Assembly: GCA_033807775.1 (NCBI GenBank)
Contig: CM066315.1
Span: 9,614,501-9,678,500 of the forward strand
DNA from: Saussurea involucrata
Lineage: Eukaryota > Streptophyta > Magnoliopsida > Asterales > Asteraceae
Direction: 5' to 3'
Length of the DNA stretch: 64,000 bases
The notes under the pieces were generated by a model. It saw only the letters and a program-made list of their open reading frames with translations, was not told where the DNA came from and made no database searches. Position 1 is the first letter of the stretch. Each line of letters opens with the position of its first letter. Both the position numbers and the translations under genes were made by a program. Of this stretch, positions 12,167-23,060 are shown one piece after another.

Positions 12167-14491
12167 TCTAAAATCAGGGCCAATTTAAACCTTAAGTTTA
12201 TCAAGGTTAACTATAGAATCATCCAACTTTCATATATAATTAGAGAATTAACTATGAGGTTTAATACATACAATTCAAATTCTCCAAAACAACTTATTAA
12301 TCCAATCTTGTTCACTATGAAAAGATTAAACGGACTGCCTAAGTCATTCATCAAAACATCCTCATATCAGCCAACTTCTCTTCTTAACATCAACAAGTTG
12401 AATACCCATAAGCACTTGTCCCTCTTCCCTTTACTTTCTCTGAGCTAGTACCTGGTAAGAAAAGTTGATTTGAAACGATTAGGCTTACGCCTAGTGAGAA
12501 CATCCAATTTAAATTAACACATTAACAGCATTGGAATCTTAGATAATCAACGCATATATTCAAACTCGCTTTATCACCATTCTTACCATGCTCATACTTG
12601 TCTCATGATGACATAACCATACTCAAACCCACGAGTATAACTACCATTCATAAAGTCGTATCACCATATCCAATAACCTACTACGAATCCTTACGGATTC
12701 TAGTTTATCAATCAATCTTACAGACTTACATTCAAACATCATACTTTCTCTTTGAAAAGGGAATACATAAATAGCACTTATATATATACATTGCCTATTT
12801 CAAATCCGTCAAACAACACTTACACTTCATCTAATTCACACTCCCACATCTCAATTATCAATAGCAACTCTCTTTGCCCATTAACTCATTCAACCTGAAT
12901 AGCAATTATACTATGCCTATTCAACATTCAACCTGAATAGCAATTATACTATGCCTATTCCAACATTCCGTATGAATAACAATTCTACTTTGTCTATTCA
13001 ATCATACACATGAATAACAATTCTACCTTGTCTATTCAATCATACACATGAATAACAATTCTACCCTGTCTATTCAATCATACACATGAATAACAATTCT
13101 ACCTTGTCTATTCAATCATACACATGAATAACAATTCTACCTTGTCTATTCATCAATCAATGTGAATAGCAATTGTACTTTGCCTATTCAAACATTTCCA
13201 AGGATACACGGGAATAGCAATTATACCTCGCCGATTCCTCCTTTTTAACAAGAATATCAACTATACTTTGCATATTCTATTATTGTAATATGAATAGTAA
13301 TTCTACTTTACCTATTCAATCATTTCAACGTGGATAGCAATTCTACTTTGCCTATTCCATCATTTCAACATGGATAACAATTCTACTTTGCCTATCCATT
13401 ACATTCCTCTATAAACAGGAATAACAATTATACATAACAACATATCATGCCACTCTCGTATCATATTCTCAATTCTAAGAATATTAAATAACCTATCGTG
13501 TCCTCATCCTCAATTGTTTCCCTTTCGGCGACTTGACACGGGGGTTCCAAGACAGCATCCAGAACTCAGAACCTAACCTTTCTCAATTTCTCCAAAAGAG
13601 CCCGGACAACAGGGGTTTCCGGATAACAAAACTATCCGGACAACTAAACTTCCCGGATAACACAACTTTCCGGATACTGATCTAATCCGGACAACTTAAG
13701 TTTTCCGGACGCTTCACTAATCCGGATAACACCCGGAAACTAACGCAACCCGGATACTATCCGGTAACTACAATCATCCGGAAAACTAAAGCAATAAAAT
13801 AAAACTTACCCGGATACTATTGCGTCCAGAAACATTCATCACCAGGGTTTCCGGATACGACGTTTCATCCGGAAACCTTCGAACTGCAGCCTAAAATCCA
13901 ATCTACTTCGATGTCTGTTTGATTCAGCTCATTCCAGACCATCCCATACAGTTCATAACTAGTTTATACATGTGTCTTAACAATTAATTTGACATAAAGC
14001 ATGTATTTAATCAAAAGTGAATGAACTCGCCTTTTTGAAGAAAACCCACTTTAATCACAATCTGTTGTTCCAATATGTTGTAAACGATTTTGAGAACCTA
14101 TTCAAATCACAGATTCGTTTACCACCATGTATCTACAACAAATTCCTCAGAAAACATGATCAATTTCCTTACCAATTTGAAGCCAAACTCTTGTTTTCTT
14201 CTTTCTCTCTTTTCTCTCCAATTCTCTTTCTCTTGTTTTTCTCTAAACCGACCCCAACAAAAGGAAATAAGATATTTCCTCAAAGTTCAGCCTCTTATCC
14301 ACATACTTTCAATAAAAGACCAAACACACCTCCAAGTTTCTAATTTTACATAAAAACATCAAACTTTGGTTACTTAACTTTTAACCCCCAAAGACTCAAA
14401 TACTTGCAAATATAGCACAAAGATACAACTCAATTACAAAATAACTTCATTTATATTATAACATAATATAACGAAATTTCGGAATGTTACA
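12167..14491 (-). repeat. Right (5') LTR of E0
   Basis: Starts 'CTAAAATCAGGGCCAATTTAA', matching 1724 onwards in the left LTR, and ends GGAATGTTACA. It is about 380 bp longer than the left copy, mainly through the minisatellite at 12890-13440. TCCGGA-type motifs cluster at 13600-13880. Confidence 0.75.
12890..13440. repeat. 38 bp minisatellite in the E0 right LTR
   Basis: A dozen or so tandem units built on GAATAACAATTCTACCTTGTCTATTC, with the central copies almost identical at a 38 bp period. Each unit has inverted arms (TGAATAG...CTATTCA). The left LTR of the same element does not have this expansion. Confidence 0.85.
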
Positions 14492-17073
14492 AACACAAAT
14501 GTGGAATCAACCCGAATATTGGTACGCTAAAAATAGCGTACCAATTTTCTAGCCAAACTTATGAGTTACTCAACACTGAAGATGTACAAGGTTTTATGGA
14601 ATCTGCTGCGGCTGTAAGAAATCCACCAACACTTTTTGTATATGTCGATCCTGAAGGCTTCCATACAAACAATGTTGGGGGTGGTTCCAGCAGCGGTTGG
14701 GAGACTAGTGTGTCTGTTGCTGAGGAGAGTCAATCTTCCTTTTATGTTGGTGGTGGTTCGAACGCTGTACGAGAACCAGATGTCTCTGCCGTTGAGCAGA
14801 CTCAATCTTACGTGCCTCAATTTCAGGATGAAGATGAGCAGCGTGTGTATGGGTATAATAATGACTTTCTTACTCAAAATAATTACTGTTATAGTGAGTA
14901 TAACCCCGAAATTGTTCCGGAGACCCAAGAACCTGTGTATGGGTATAATAATGACTTTCTTACTCAAAATAATTACTGTTATAGTGAGTATAACCCCGAA
15001 ATTGTTCCGGAGACCCAAGAACCTGTAGAAGAACCACAAGAAGAAGAAGAAGAAGAAGACGATGAGTCCCATGTTTACCATTTGGATATTCCTGGTATTA
15101 TTGGCGAGGAAGAAGACGATGAAGACGACGATGAAGAAGACGATGAAGAAGATGAAGACGGTGAAAGCAGTCCTATTAAATCATATGCTGGAATAAATGA
15201 TTTTTTTGGCCAACCTCCTCCCCTTCCAGATCGGGATGACAACTTGATAACACCACCCCAAGCGCCCGTAGGTTATAATCGTAGTAATAGAGTGAATGAA
15301 GGGGATACATTCGTCACGAAAGACGACCTGACAGTCGCCCTTGGAAAAAAGTTTGTTGAAGAGGGTTACCAATATTATGTGGAAAGATCTTCAAATTCCC
15401 GATTTGAAATGAGGTGTAGGGATCGTAGCTGTGATTGGCGTTTGTATGCTGCAAATGTGAAAGATAGCATTATGTTCCAGGTACGCAGGCTGAATGACGT
15501 ACACGTTTGTTCAAGGACCCAGATGCATCCTAACCACCGTAACGCCAATAGAAGAGTACTAGGTCATATAATCTTGCCTAAAGTACAGGATGTAAGCCGT
15601 AAACTCCGTGGATCCGACATTGTGAAGGACATCAAGGAGCAATACAACGTAGATATCTCGTATTGGCAAGCGTGGCGTGCGAAAGCTTTTGCTCTAGCCT
15701 TGGTGCGGGGCGACCCCCATGATTCTTACAGACGACTCCCCGGGTTTTTTCTATAATTTGGAGCTTCAAAACCCTGGTACCTTTTCCCGAATACAGACAG
15801 ATATTACAGGACGTTTTAACCTTTGTTTTTACGCCCTTGGTTGCACGGTATATATTATTTCCTGTTATATAGTCTACACTTTCATTATATTATATAGTAT
15901 TCTAACGTTTTCAGCATAACATTTCTTAGATCCGATCGTTTACGAGCTATTTGCGCCCGGTCATTATAACAGACGGCGCTCATTTGAAGGGGCCTTACTT
16001 GGGCACAATGTTCTTAGCCGTTGCTATGGACGGCAATAATCAAATATTCATGCTCGCTTTCGGAATTGGTAGGTCTGAGAGTGGAGAGGGATGTACTTAT
16101 TTTTTGTCCAACCTGAGGCAATGTATTGGCGAACCGGAAGGGTTGGTGTTCATTTCCGACAGGGCCGGTTCAACACGCCAAGCTATCAATACGGTGTACC
16201 CATGTGTCCATCATGCGCTCTGTACCCGCCATCTTATGATAAACATGAAAAGCAGAGATAACAGGATCGACCATTATAAGACCTTGTTTTGGAAGGCCTG
16301 TAAAGCGTACACGTAACGTGACTTTGATCTTAGAATGGCTGCTCTACGAGCTGCTGTACCTGTGGGAGTCCAAGTTTTGGAACGAGATACTACACCAGAA
16401 AGATGGTCTAGGGTCCATTTTCCTGGAATCTGTTACAACATAATGACTTCAAACAGTGCAAAGTCTGTAAATGCACTGTCTCGTTACACTCGAAGGTTAC
16501 CTATCGTGTCCCTGATGGATTACTTTCGATCAATGCAACAAGACTGGTATTCGAAGCGTCGGAACAACGCAGGTTATCATCTTTACGTACATCAACGTAC
16601 ATACAATCTACTGTTGTTATCAAAAACTGAGATTATTTTAAGTATTTTTGACTATTTTTGTTTCTGCAGCCAAATGGGTAGATTTTCTAACCCCATTTGC
16701 AATGACAAAAGTTAAAAGGAGACAAATGAAGTCAACGGGGTTTACTGTCCATGAAATTGGTCATGGTTTATACGAAGTTTGCGATATGCGCAGGGACGCC
16801 AAGGTGGCTTATAATAATCGTAGTTGCAGTTGTAAAAAGTGGCAGATGTCCGGTTTACCTTGCAGTCATGCAATCGCCGTTGCAAGACATCTCCGGTGTA
16901 CAGATGTCACCCACCTGACGCTCGATTACTTCACGACAAGTAACTGGCGAGCAATATACTCAGAGGTCGTACATCCGGCTGGGCCTCCTGAAACAATTTT
17001 ACATACCCTTGTCACGTTAGACGTCCAAGCCGGAAATAAATGTGTCTGGCTCATTGACACGTTCGCGTGCTGA
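14492..17073 (+). pseudogene. Element B MULE transposase (MuDR/MURA type), main part
   Basis: The open frame from the E0 junction continues through an in-frame ATG at 14596. Order of parts: an acidic region with a Glu/Asp run (15030-15165); a MuDR-type DNA-binding region (GKKFVEEGYQYYVERSS, then CRDRSCDWRL); the catalytic MULE domain (VIITDGAHLKGPYLG and VFISDRAGS, two of the DDE acids); and a SWIM zinc finger (CSCKKWQMSGLPCSH). Two introns are inferred from GT-AG and protein continuity: 15848-15929 and 16573-16669. Breaks: a one-base frameshift near 15735-15750 (PGFF), an in-frame TAA at 16312-16314, and loss of the C-terminus after HPAGPPET near 17000, where the sequence runs into the opposing Ulp1-like gene. 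The protein would act in the nucleus on the element's TIRs, but this copy cannot encode it. Confidence 0.85.
14845..15024 (+). repeat. 90 bp tandem duplication in the transposase
   Basis: 14845-14934 and 14935-15024 look identical, duplicating 30 codons (VYGYNNDFLTQNNYCYSEYN and what follows) in the acidic N-terminal part without breaking the frame. Confidence 0.95.
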
Positions 17074-18100
17074 GCTGCTTCATCTAGGTGCCCAAGTGCC
17101 AGCCTTCCCCAAAACTCTGGGCTAACAACTGTCCACTCGGAATTTGCAGATCGCGAAGAGAGCATCATTCGAACCCATGCCTCCATATGCTATAAATAAA
17201 CCATTCAATGATTAGTTGTAGTCATGTGTCATTAGCAAGCAATTTGTCAAGGGAAACAATGTACTAACATGGTCCTCAAGCCATCCATTGTTTACGTGGC
17301 CCAATATTTGGCCCCAAAACCGTGGTTCTATCTCAATATGAGGCAAATAAGGAAGCCTCATAGTGGCCGGCAACAGGTTCTGGAGGTAGAGGTCCTCAAC
17401 TGAACGTCCTCGTATCCCAGTCGAACGGGCCATGACGGGGGTACTATCAGGGCACTGCGTATAAGGAGACGTGCACCATCTCGAAACATTACGCTGACTT
17501 GCCCCCTACCAAGGGGCTCCTCCATCTGATATGGAGAACCATAAACGACAGAATTGGTAGCCAAAAGAGGTCTCACAGATCCTACTGGACGAAACGGCGA
17601 ATCCTGGCCCTGCTTAATTAAATTGTTATAAACTCAAAAGAATGCCAAACGAGTCATATATATATATAGAAGATGTAACAAAAAAGTATATTACCGGGGT
17701 GACCACCCCCTGAGGAGATGGGCTAAACAATCCATGGGGAGTACAAATTCAACCAATGAGACAAAGTAGAAGAAGAAGGGCGTGGTTGTGATGCCGCCTA
17801 CATGTGTGATGCCGCCTGCATTTGTGATGGTGCATGCATCGGTGATGGTTCATGCATCTGTGATGGCTCGTGTGTATAAGTACCAAAATGCGCCACCTCA
17901 AGGTCCTGAACACGCACCTCAAGCCCAGTGTAAGCCTGATGCATCTGACGCTGGTGTTCCCAATACACTGAATAAGGGTCATCGGCCGGAATGTCCCAAG
18001 AGGGAATATTAGAGAAACTGAAGGGTGGTGGGACCGGTCGAGATCCGTCATGTCTCGTGTGGCGCTCGTCGTGATGGCGCTCCCGATAGTGATGGCAGAT
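17000..18100 (-). pseudogene. Ulp1-like (C48 peptidase) gene fragment of element B
   Basis: Reading right to left, exon pieces are joined by GT-AG introns at 17610-17694 and 17190-17268. The first piece encodes SNIPSWDIPADDPYSVYWEH and a run of Met-His/Pro-Ser repeats. The second includes FWGQILGHVNNGWLEDH. The third has MEAWVRMMLS, then WTVVSPEFWGRL and a PAW motif near 17020. The 'GWLEDH...MEAWVRMM' junction is how the Ulp1-type domain begins in MULE-borne copies. The catalytic His, Asp and Cys would lie beyond the break near 17000 and are missing. There is an in-frame TAG at 17798-17800 and a frameshift before 17720. The 5' part is replaced by the 149 bp repeats. The family call is moderately sure: it rests on the domain start and on the layout opposite a MULE transposase. 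Confidence 0.55.
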
Positions 18101-18987
18101 TATTCTAATTGCATGGTACTGATAACTTAGAAAGTTTGGGAAAAATCCGAATTTAGGGGGCTAAAGTGACAATTTTGAAAGTTTAGGGACCAAAACCGTC
18201 ATTTTTCAAACTATAGGGACCATGGCTGTAAATTTCCAGAATCACAGATTATTCTAATTGCATGGGACTGATAACTTAGAAAGTTTGGGAAAAATCCGAA
18301 TTTAGGGGGCTAAAGTGACAATTTTGAAAGTTTAGGGACCAAAACCGTCATTTTTCAAACTATAGGGACCATGGCTGTAAATTTCCAGAATCACAGATTA
18401 TTCTAATTGCATGGGACTGATAACTTAGAAAGTTTGGGAAAAATCCGAATTTAGGGGGCTAAAGTGACAATTTTGAAAGTTTAGGGGACCAAAACCGTCA
18501 TTTTTCAAACTATAGGGACCATGGCTGTAAATTTCCAGAATCGCAGATTATTCTAATTGCATGGGACTGATAACTTAGAAAGTTTGGGAAAAATCCGAAT
18601 TTAGGGGGCTAAAGTGACAATTTTGAAAGTTTAGGGACCAAAACCGTCATTTTTCAAACTATAGGGACCATGGCTGTAAATTTCCAGAATCACAGATTAT
18701 TCTAATTGCATGGGACTGATAACTTAGAAAGTTTGGGAAAAATCCGAGTTTAGGGGGCTAAAGTGACAATTTTGAAAGTTTAGGGACCAAAACCGTCATT
18801 TTTCAAACTATAGGGACCATGGCTGTAAATTTCCAGAATCACAGATTATTCTAATTGCATGGGACTGATAACTTAGAAAGTTTGGGAAAAATCCGAATTT
18901 AGGGGGCTAAAGTGACAATTTTGAAAGTTTAGGGACCAAAACCGTCATTTTTCAAACTATAGGGACCATGGCTGTAAATTTCCAGAT
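18096..18987. repeat. 149 bp tandem repeat, six copies
   Basis: Copies begin at 18096, 18245, 18394, 18544, 18693 and 18842 with CAGATTATTCTAATTGCATG. They are nearly identical (single-base differences such as GGTACT/GGGACT and one extra G in copy three). Each unit contains 'TTTAGGGACCAAAACCGTCA', reminiscent of the GGTCCCT phrases in the TIRs of A, C and D. Confidence 0.97.
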
Positions 18988-19623
18988 TAATATAATTATA
19001 TATTTAAATTAATGTCTAAATTTGACATTGTTCTATACAATTTTTACGTATTCTTTTCACATTGTTTTATATAAATTGAATGGATTTTTTAATAACAATT
19101 TGTATTTTTTATTATAGATACTTTTAACTTTAACTTTTTATAAGTGTTCAATGTTCAATGTTGTATAATTTATGGTGAAAAAACCTTGAGTTACAAATAT
19201 TCCAACAATGAACAAATATGAACAAATGTGATTGCAACTTTACAACTTCAAAAGAACAAACAAATATGAACAAATGTGATTGCAACTTTACAACTTCAAA
19301 AGAACAAACTTTATGTAAACATTAAACATCATTATCCTCATAGAATACATACATTATATACATACAATACAATACATAAACTTAACTATAAAATTATAAG
19401 TTCAACGAAAGATGGGGACCACAAAAATACTTACTTCGTTCGACATTGACTTCACGTGAACAGATTTGTGGCTGAATGGTTAAAAAACGTGGTTGAATGG
19501 CTAAAAAACTTCAAATTGCGGTAGAGATCTTGGTGGGGAGGAGGGGGGGGGGGGACCGGCTGTGGGGTTTAGGAGAGTAAAATATTAGGGTTCACGTGCT
19601 TATAAGAAAGAAACGCATTGGGC
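18988..19623. other. AT-rich non-coding interior of element B, right side
   Basis: No gene seen. A 50-base unit (CAAATATGAACAAATGTGAT...) is duplicated in tandem at about 19210-19310, and a G run lies at 19542-19554. Confidence 0.6.
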
Positions 19624-19851
19624 CTGCCGGGCCGCACTTGCGGTGCGCACTCCGCACTTGCGGTGCGCAAGTGCGGTGCCGGCCCTAAAACGTGTCAAGG
19701 CTGATTTGTTTGTCTTTTAGCTATATAATGCGGTCCGCACTCGGGTCGGGTCGGGTCAAGTGCGGACCCATGGCTATTTTTGCAAAACGGGAGAGGGAAT
19801 GGCTATTTTTCCAAGTTCTGTTTCTGAGATGGCTATATCAGCCAATTTCCC
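19624..19851 (-). repeat. Right terminal inverted repeat of element B
   Basis: Reverse complement of 1164-1396, ending GCCAATTTCCC, followed by the duplication ACAGATACC. Confidence 0.88.
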
Positions 19852-19860
19852 ACAGATACC

Positions 19861-20123
19861 ATATGTTCCAGATTTGTTCTCTCTTCTCTCTTTCCGTTTC
19901 CTTCCATGTGGGGGTGAGGGGAGGTGGTGGGTTTTTTTTGTCGTCAGAGTTTTTTGTCGGGAGGTGGTGGGTTTTTTTTGTCGTCGGAAACACTCACGTC
20001 AATATTTCTTTTTTGGCAAGAAACACTCATATCAAATGAAAAACTCTTATTAAAATATGGAGGGAAGTGAGGAGTCAGATGAAGAGGTAGAAACGGGAGG
20101 GAAGTGAGGGAAGTGAGAAGACG

Positions 20124-20160
<37 letters not shown>

Positions 20161-20204
20161 TTGTTTTTAATTTTTAATTAGAAATTTAAGTAAACAAAAA
20201 TTAC
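19861..20204. other. Non-coding interior of element A, right side
   Basis: G/T-rich 'GGTGGTGGGTTTTTTTTGTC' is repeated twice (about 19921-19985), followed by a (TA)n tract near 20127-20153. No gene is supported. Confidence 0.5.
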
Positions 20205-20449
20205 ATTTTTGGCCCCTGGGGTTTTTTTGTCTTTAGTAAAAAATAAAAGGAATAAACTAAAAGGACTAAAATGCCCTCAAGTGACTTGCACATGAGGGGC
20301 TTTAATAGAAGCAACCTAACGGTGTTAGTCCCGAGGGACCAAAACCGAGCACTTCTGCATACCACATAGTTTTTCTTGCAATAAAAACTTTCTAGGGACC
20401 AAAAGTACGAAAATCAACATACCACAGGGACCAAAAATGCAATTAACTC
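20205..20449 (-). repeat. Right terminal inverted repeat of element A
   Basis: Reverse complement of 44-292, ending GCAATTAACTC, then the 9 bp duplication TTTTTAAAA. Confidence 0.85.
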
Positions 20450-20507
20450 TTTTTAAAATATTTATGTAAGTTACATAAAAGTTTTTATATTTGTTTTATT
20501 TCATAAA

Positions 20508-20715
20508 GAGTAAATTACATTTTTGGTCCCTGTGGTTGACACCTACTATCAAATGTAGTTCCTATTTCAAATTAAGTACAATTTTAGTCATTATGGTTGG
20601 CATTCTTATTCAATTTTGGTCATTGTGGTTGCCATTCTTTTTTAATTTTGGTCCCTATAACTAACTTCAGTTAAAAAGGTATGTTAATTAAAGGGTATTT
20701 TTGTCTTTTTTATAT
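20508..20715 (+). repeat. Left terminal inverted repeat of element C
   Basis: Matches the reverse complement of 23463-23633, with indels: both include TTTGGTC..TGTGGTT, ACCTACTATCAAATGTAGT and a final TTTTTGTCTTTTT. Confidence 0.88.
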
Positions 20716-20819
20716 TTTTTAATTTAAAAATTAAATGAAATACTAATTTTCTTATAATATTGTATTATTATAATATTTTTATATATAATAGTTTTAATGT
20801 ACATATATATATGCATCTT

Positions 20820-21656
20820 CTTCATCCCTAACTCTATTGTGAACCTTTCCTCCCCCTTCAGTCTTCTTTTTCGATGACAGCCCCTCTGCTCCCCTCCCCC
20901 CCCCCCCTTTCGGTAGTCTTCTCCGACAACAACCCATTTGTTCCTGTTCTCCAGCGACAAATCCAACTCCAAATCAAACACAGATCAAAACACGACCAGA
21001 ACTCGGAAAAAAATCCCTCGATGGTTCAGCTTCATCAACGATGGTCTACTTCGTCCAGCGTGATGCTTCTTGTATGGTTTGTTCTTTTATTTTGGAATTA
21101 GGTTTGATTTTGCATTTGGGTTTGATTTTGGAAGTGGGGTTTGATTTTGGAAATCGGGATTTCAATTTGGTTTGAATTTTTGATATTTGGATTTGAGTTT
21201 GATTTTGGATTTGAGTATTTGATAGAGTAAGTCACCCCTACTTTTCATCTTTCTCTGCCATGAATCAAACCCATTTCTAGAAACCAAAACTAATAAAGTT
21301 GAACCATAGGGAAGAAAAATAAAAACCAGAAGTAAGATTCGAAAACAATATTATGGAAGTTCTAGTGGAAGATTAAAAGGTATTAACCAAATCCCTTGAG
21401 AACCAAAAAAAAAAATTCAAAACCCAAATCTGGAGAAAGGGACGTGGTAATAGCAAGGGGAAGAAAGGGAACAAACTAAGAGAATATGTTCTATGGTAGA
21501 TGTGGCAGCAGCAAGGGGAAGAAAGTGAAATGGGGGTGGTGTTCATGGAGAAAGGAAAAGGGCAGTTGTGGTGTTCATGGAGGAAAGAGAAGAAATAGGG
21601 GTGGGGCTCTGGAAGAAAGGGAAATAGGGGTGGTTTTGACCATGTGTTTATAACTT

Positions 21657-21660
<4 letters not shown>
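20820..21660. other. Interior of element C before the nested element
   Basis: A CT-rich leader with a C run (20896-20908) precedes a 75-codon frame at 20874-21101 that has no recognisable family. After that come GGGGAAGAAAGG-type repeats (21430-21630). This may be a captured 5' gene fragment, but nothing identifies the donor. Confidence 0.35.
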
Positions 21661-21689
<29 letters not shown>

Positions 21690-22138
21690 GGCCCTTCTTT
21701 TGTTAACCGTCTAATTAGTGTTAACCATGTTAACTAATCTGGACCATTAATCATCAAAATCAATGGATAAGATTAAAAGCATTTTTTAACTCATAATTAA
21801 AAAAAACACACGGCTGATTTCATTTGCAGCATATATGCATAGGGTTATTATTGTCATTTAACAAATCTGGATAACTATCAGATAAGGAAACAATTAACCC
21901 AATTCCTACATTTAAGGACCTGATAACTCATATCTACTATCTCTCCAATCTCGATTGCAGGGCGCCTCTTTTGTTTGCATCTCACAGAAAATATCTTCTT
22001 CAATCTCCGCCATATCTGTCCACTAATAACCACTGCAACAAATCCACCATCACTACTGTTTTCTCTGCAAAATTATGCCTACTGCCGCCGTCGATCATAC
22101 CTTTTGCTCTTCATAAGTTCCTAAATCTGAATCCAACA

Positions 22139-22549
22139 ATGGAGATCCACGATAACCACCGCCTTATGTTACCGTTCCTCTGCGTTTCGCTTCTTTTGTT
22201 TTCTCTCCTCTTGTTTTCTCTCTACACCAGAAGACGGCGCCGTTCACCTCCGGTGATCACGGACATTGTTCGTAGTATCAATAGTAATGATCACGGTACC
22301 AACGTTCAAAACCTAAAATCTCACGATTGGAGCCCTGATAATTCCTTGCTGCTTGAGATTTTGCCGGTTATTTTGGAGGAGAATCAGGCGGCGAACGACG
22401 GTGAGACTACGGCGGTTGGGGATGAGGAGTGCGGGAAGAAGAAGAAGAAGAAGAGAAGAGGGAGGAATGAGGAGATTAGGTTGAGCCGTTGGATGGTTCT
22501 TGAAGTGCATATATGCAATTCTAAGAAGTGCATATATGCAATTCTATGA
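22139..22549 (+). CDS. Possible captured gene fragment: single-pass membrane protein of unknown function
   Basis: A frame from ATG 22139 encodes about 136 residues; an upstream in-frame ATG at 21971 exists, but the hydrophobic start favours 22139. Residues about 11-30 (LPFLCVSLLLFSLLLFSLY) form one membrane segment, followed by an Arg-rich stop-transfer stretch, an acidic middle (EILPVILEENQ) and a Lys/Arg-rich tail (KKKKKKRRGR). Codon and base use is GC-richer than the flanking sequence. The last dozen or so codons run into the TGCATATATGCA array, so the original 3' end is lost. It lies inside a mobile element and may be a transduplicated fragment of a host gene. I do not recognise the family. 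Confidence 0.4.
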   Translation: MEIHDNHRLMLPFLCVSLLLFSLLLFSLYTRRRRRSPPVITDIVRSINSNDHGTNVQNLKSHDWSPDNSLLLEILPVILEENQAANDGETTAVGDEECGKKKKKKRRGRNEEIRLSRWMVLEVHICNSKKCIYAIL

Positions 22550-23060
22550 TGTGCATATATGCAGTTTTAAATGCATATATGCACTTTTTTGATCTTCATA
22601 TATGCAACTGATGTGCATATATGCACATACACTGTGCATATGATTATTTGTCATGTTGGTTTGATTATTGTTATGGATACACACTATTTTGTTTATGTGC
22701 ATATGTGCATATATGCAGGTTTACACAATGTATGGTTGTGCATATATGCAAGTTTACATAGATTTATGGTTTACACAGATTTATGGTTGTGCATGTATGC
22801 AATTTTACATATATTTATGGTTTACACAGATTTATGGTTGTGCATGTATGCAATTTTACATAGATTATGGTTTACACATAGTTATGGTTGTGCATATATG
22901 CAATTTTACGTAGATTTATGTTTGTGCATATATGCAATTCTATGATGTGTATATATGCAGTTCTAAGGTATGCATATATGCAGTATTAATATGTGCATAT
23001 ATGCAATTCTATGATGTGCATATATGTAGTTTGAAATCGTGCATCTATGCAAAAAAATGT
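22505..23060. repeat. Array of 12 bp palindromes TGCATATATGCA
   Basis: About ten exact and several one-mismatch copies of the self-complementary TGCATATATGCA occur in 560 bases, separated by 10-50 bases of 'ATTCTATGATG' or 'TTTTACATAGATTTATGGTT' type spacers. Short frames here (for example 22571-22945) are artefacts of the repeat. Confidence 0.95.

Larger units (their letters stand above)
1712..14491 (-). mobile_element. Decayed LTR retrotransposon E0 (Ty3/gypsy, Tekay/Del-like), reverse orientation
   Basis: The left LTR begins TGTAACGCCCCAAAATCC at 1712 and, after removal of nested E1, ends GGATGTTACA at 11911. It is followed by a reversed polypurine tract (ACTCCCCAACTTG) and a minus-strand chromodomain fragment. 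The right LTR runs from about 12167 to 14491 (GGAATGTTACA) and lacks its first ten or so bases. Only about 255 bp of interior remain between the LTRs, so gag, protease, RT and most of integrase are gone. No 5 bp target duplication is visible (CTTAT left, AACAC right), which points to an end altered after insertion. It landed in element B's transposase gene. Confidence 0.75.
1164..19851 (+). mobile_element. Mutator-like element B with transposase and Ulp1-like gene (dead)
   Basis: The ends are inverted repeats starting GGGAAATTGGCTGATATAGC and running about 230 bp. The flanking nine bases are GCAGATACC (1155-1163) and ACAGATACC (19852-19860), eight of nine identical, as expected for an older Mutator-type target duplication. 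The element contains a transposase gene on the plus strand and an Ulp1-type peptidase gene on the minus strand, converging near 17000. Plant Mutator-like elements with a captured Ulp1 gene are known (Kaonashi type), and the layout fits that group. Both genes are broken, and nested LTR retrotransposons account for most of the 18.7 kb. Confidence 0.88.
44..20449. mobile_element. Mutator-like element A (outer element, non-autonomous)
   Basis: The two ends are inverted repeats of about 245 bp, each starting GAGTTAATTGCATTTTTGG and reading inwards. The nine bases outside each end are identical (TTTTTAAAA at 35-43 and 20450-20458), the 9 bp duplication typical of the Mutator superfamily. Without the nested element B, A is only about 1.7 kb and shows no credible coding sequence, so it was probably mobilised in trans. 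The TIR family, with repeated 'TTTTGGTCCCT' phrases, recurs in elements C and D of this window. A must be older than B, because B lies wholly inside it. Confidence 0.85.

Noticed and set aside
12890..13440. CRISPR-like regular repeat array
   Set aside because: Spacers are themselves repeated, the sequence is inside a plant LTR, and this is eukaryotic DNA; it is a minisatellite.
14566..15081. 171-codon minus-strand frame
   Set aside because: Antisense shadow of the transposase exon; its internal repeat mirrors the 90 bp duplication.
17749..18051. His/Cys/Arg-rich frame that might look like a metal-binding protein
   Set aside because: It is the wrong frame of a repeat-rich part of the Ulp1-like gene; the neighbouring frame gives the credible SNIPSWDIPADDPYSVYWEH sequence.
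44..20449. A single 20 kb autonomous transposon
   Set aside because: The transposase belongs to the inner element B, which has different TIRs and its own target duplication; A's own sequence is under 2 kb.
22571..22945. Frames of 81-124 codons rich in CIYA/YMQ
   Set aside because: Produced by the TGCATATATGCA array and its spacers.
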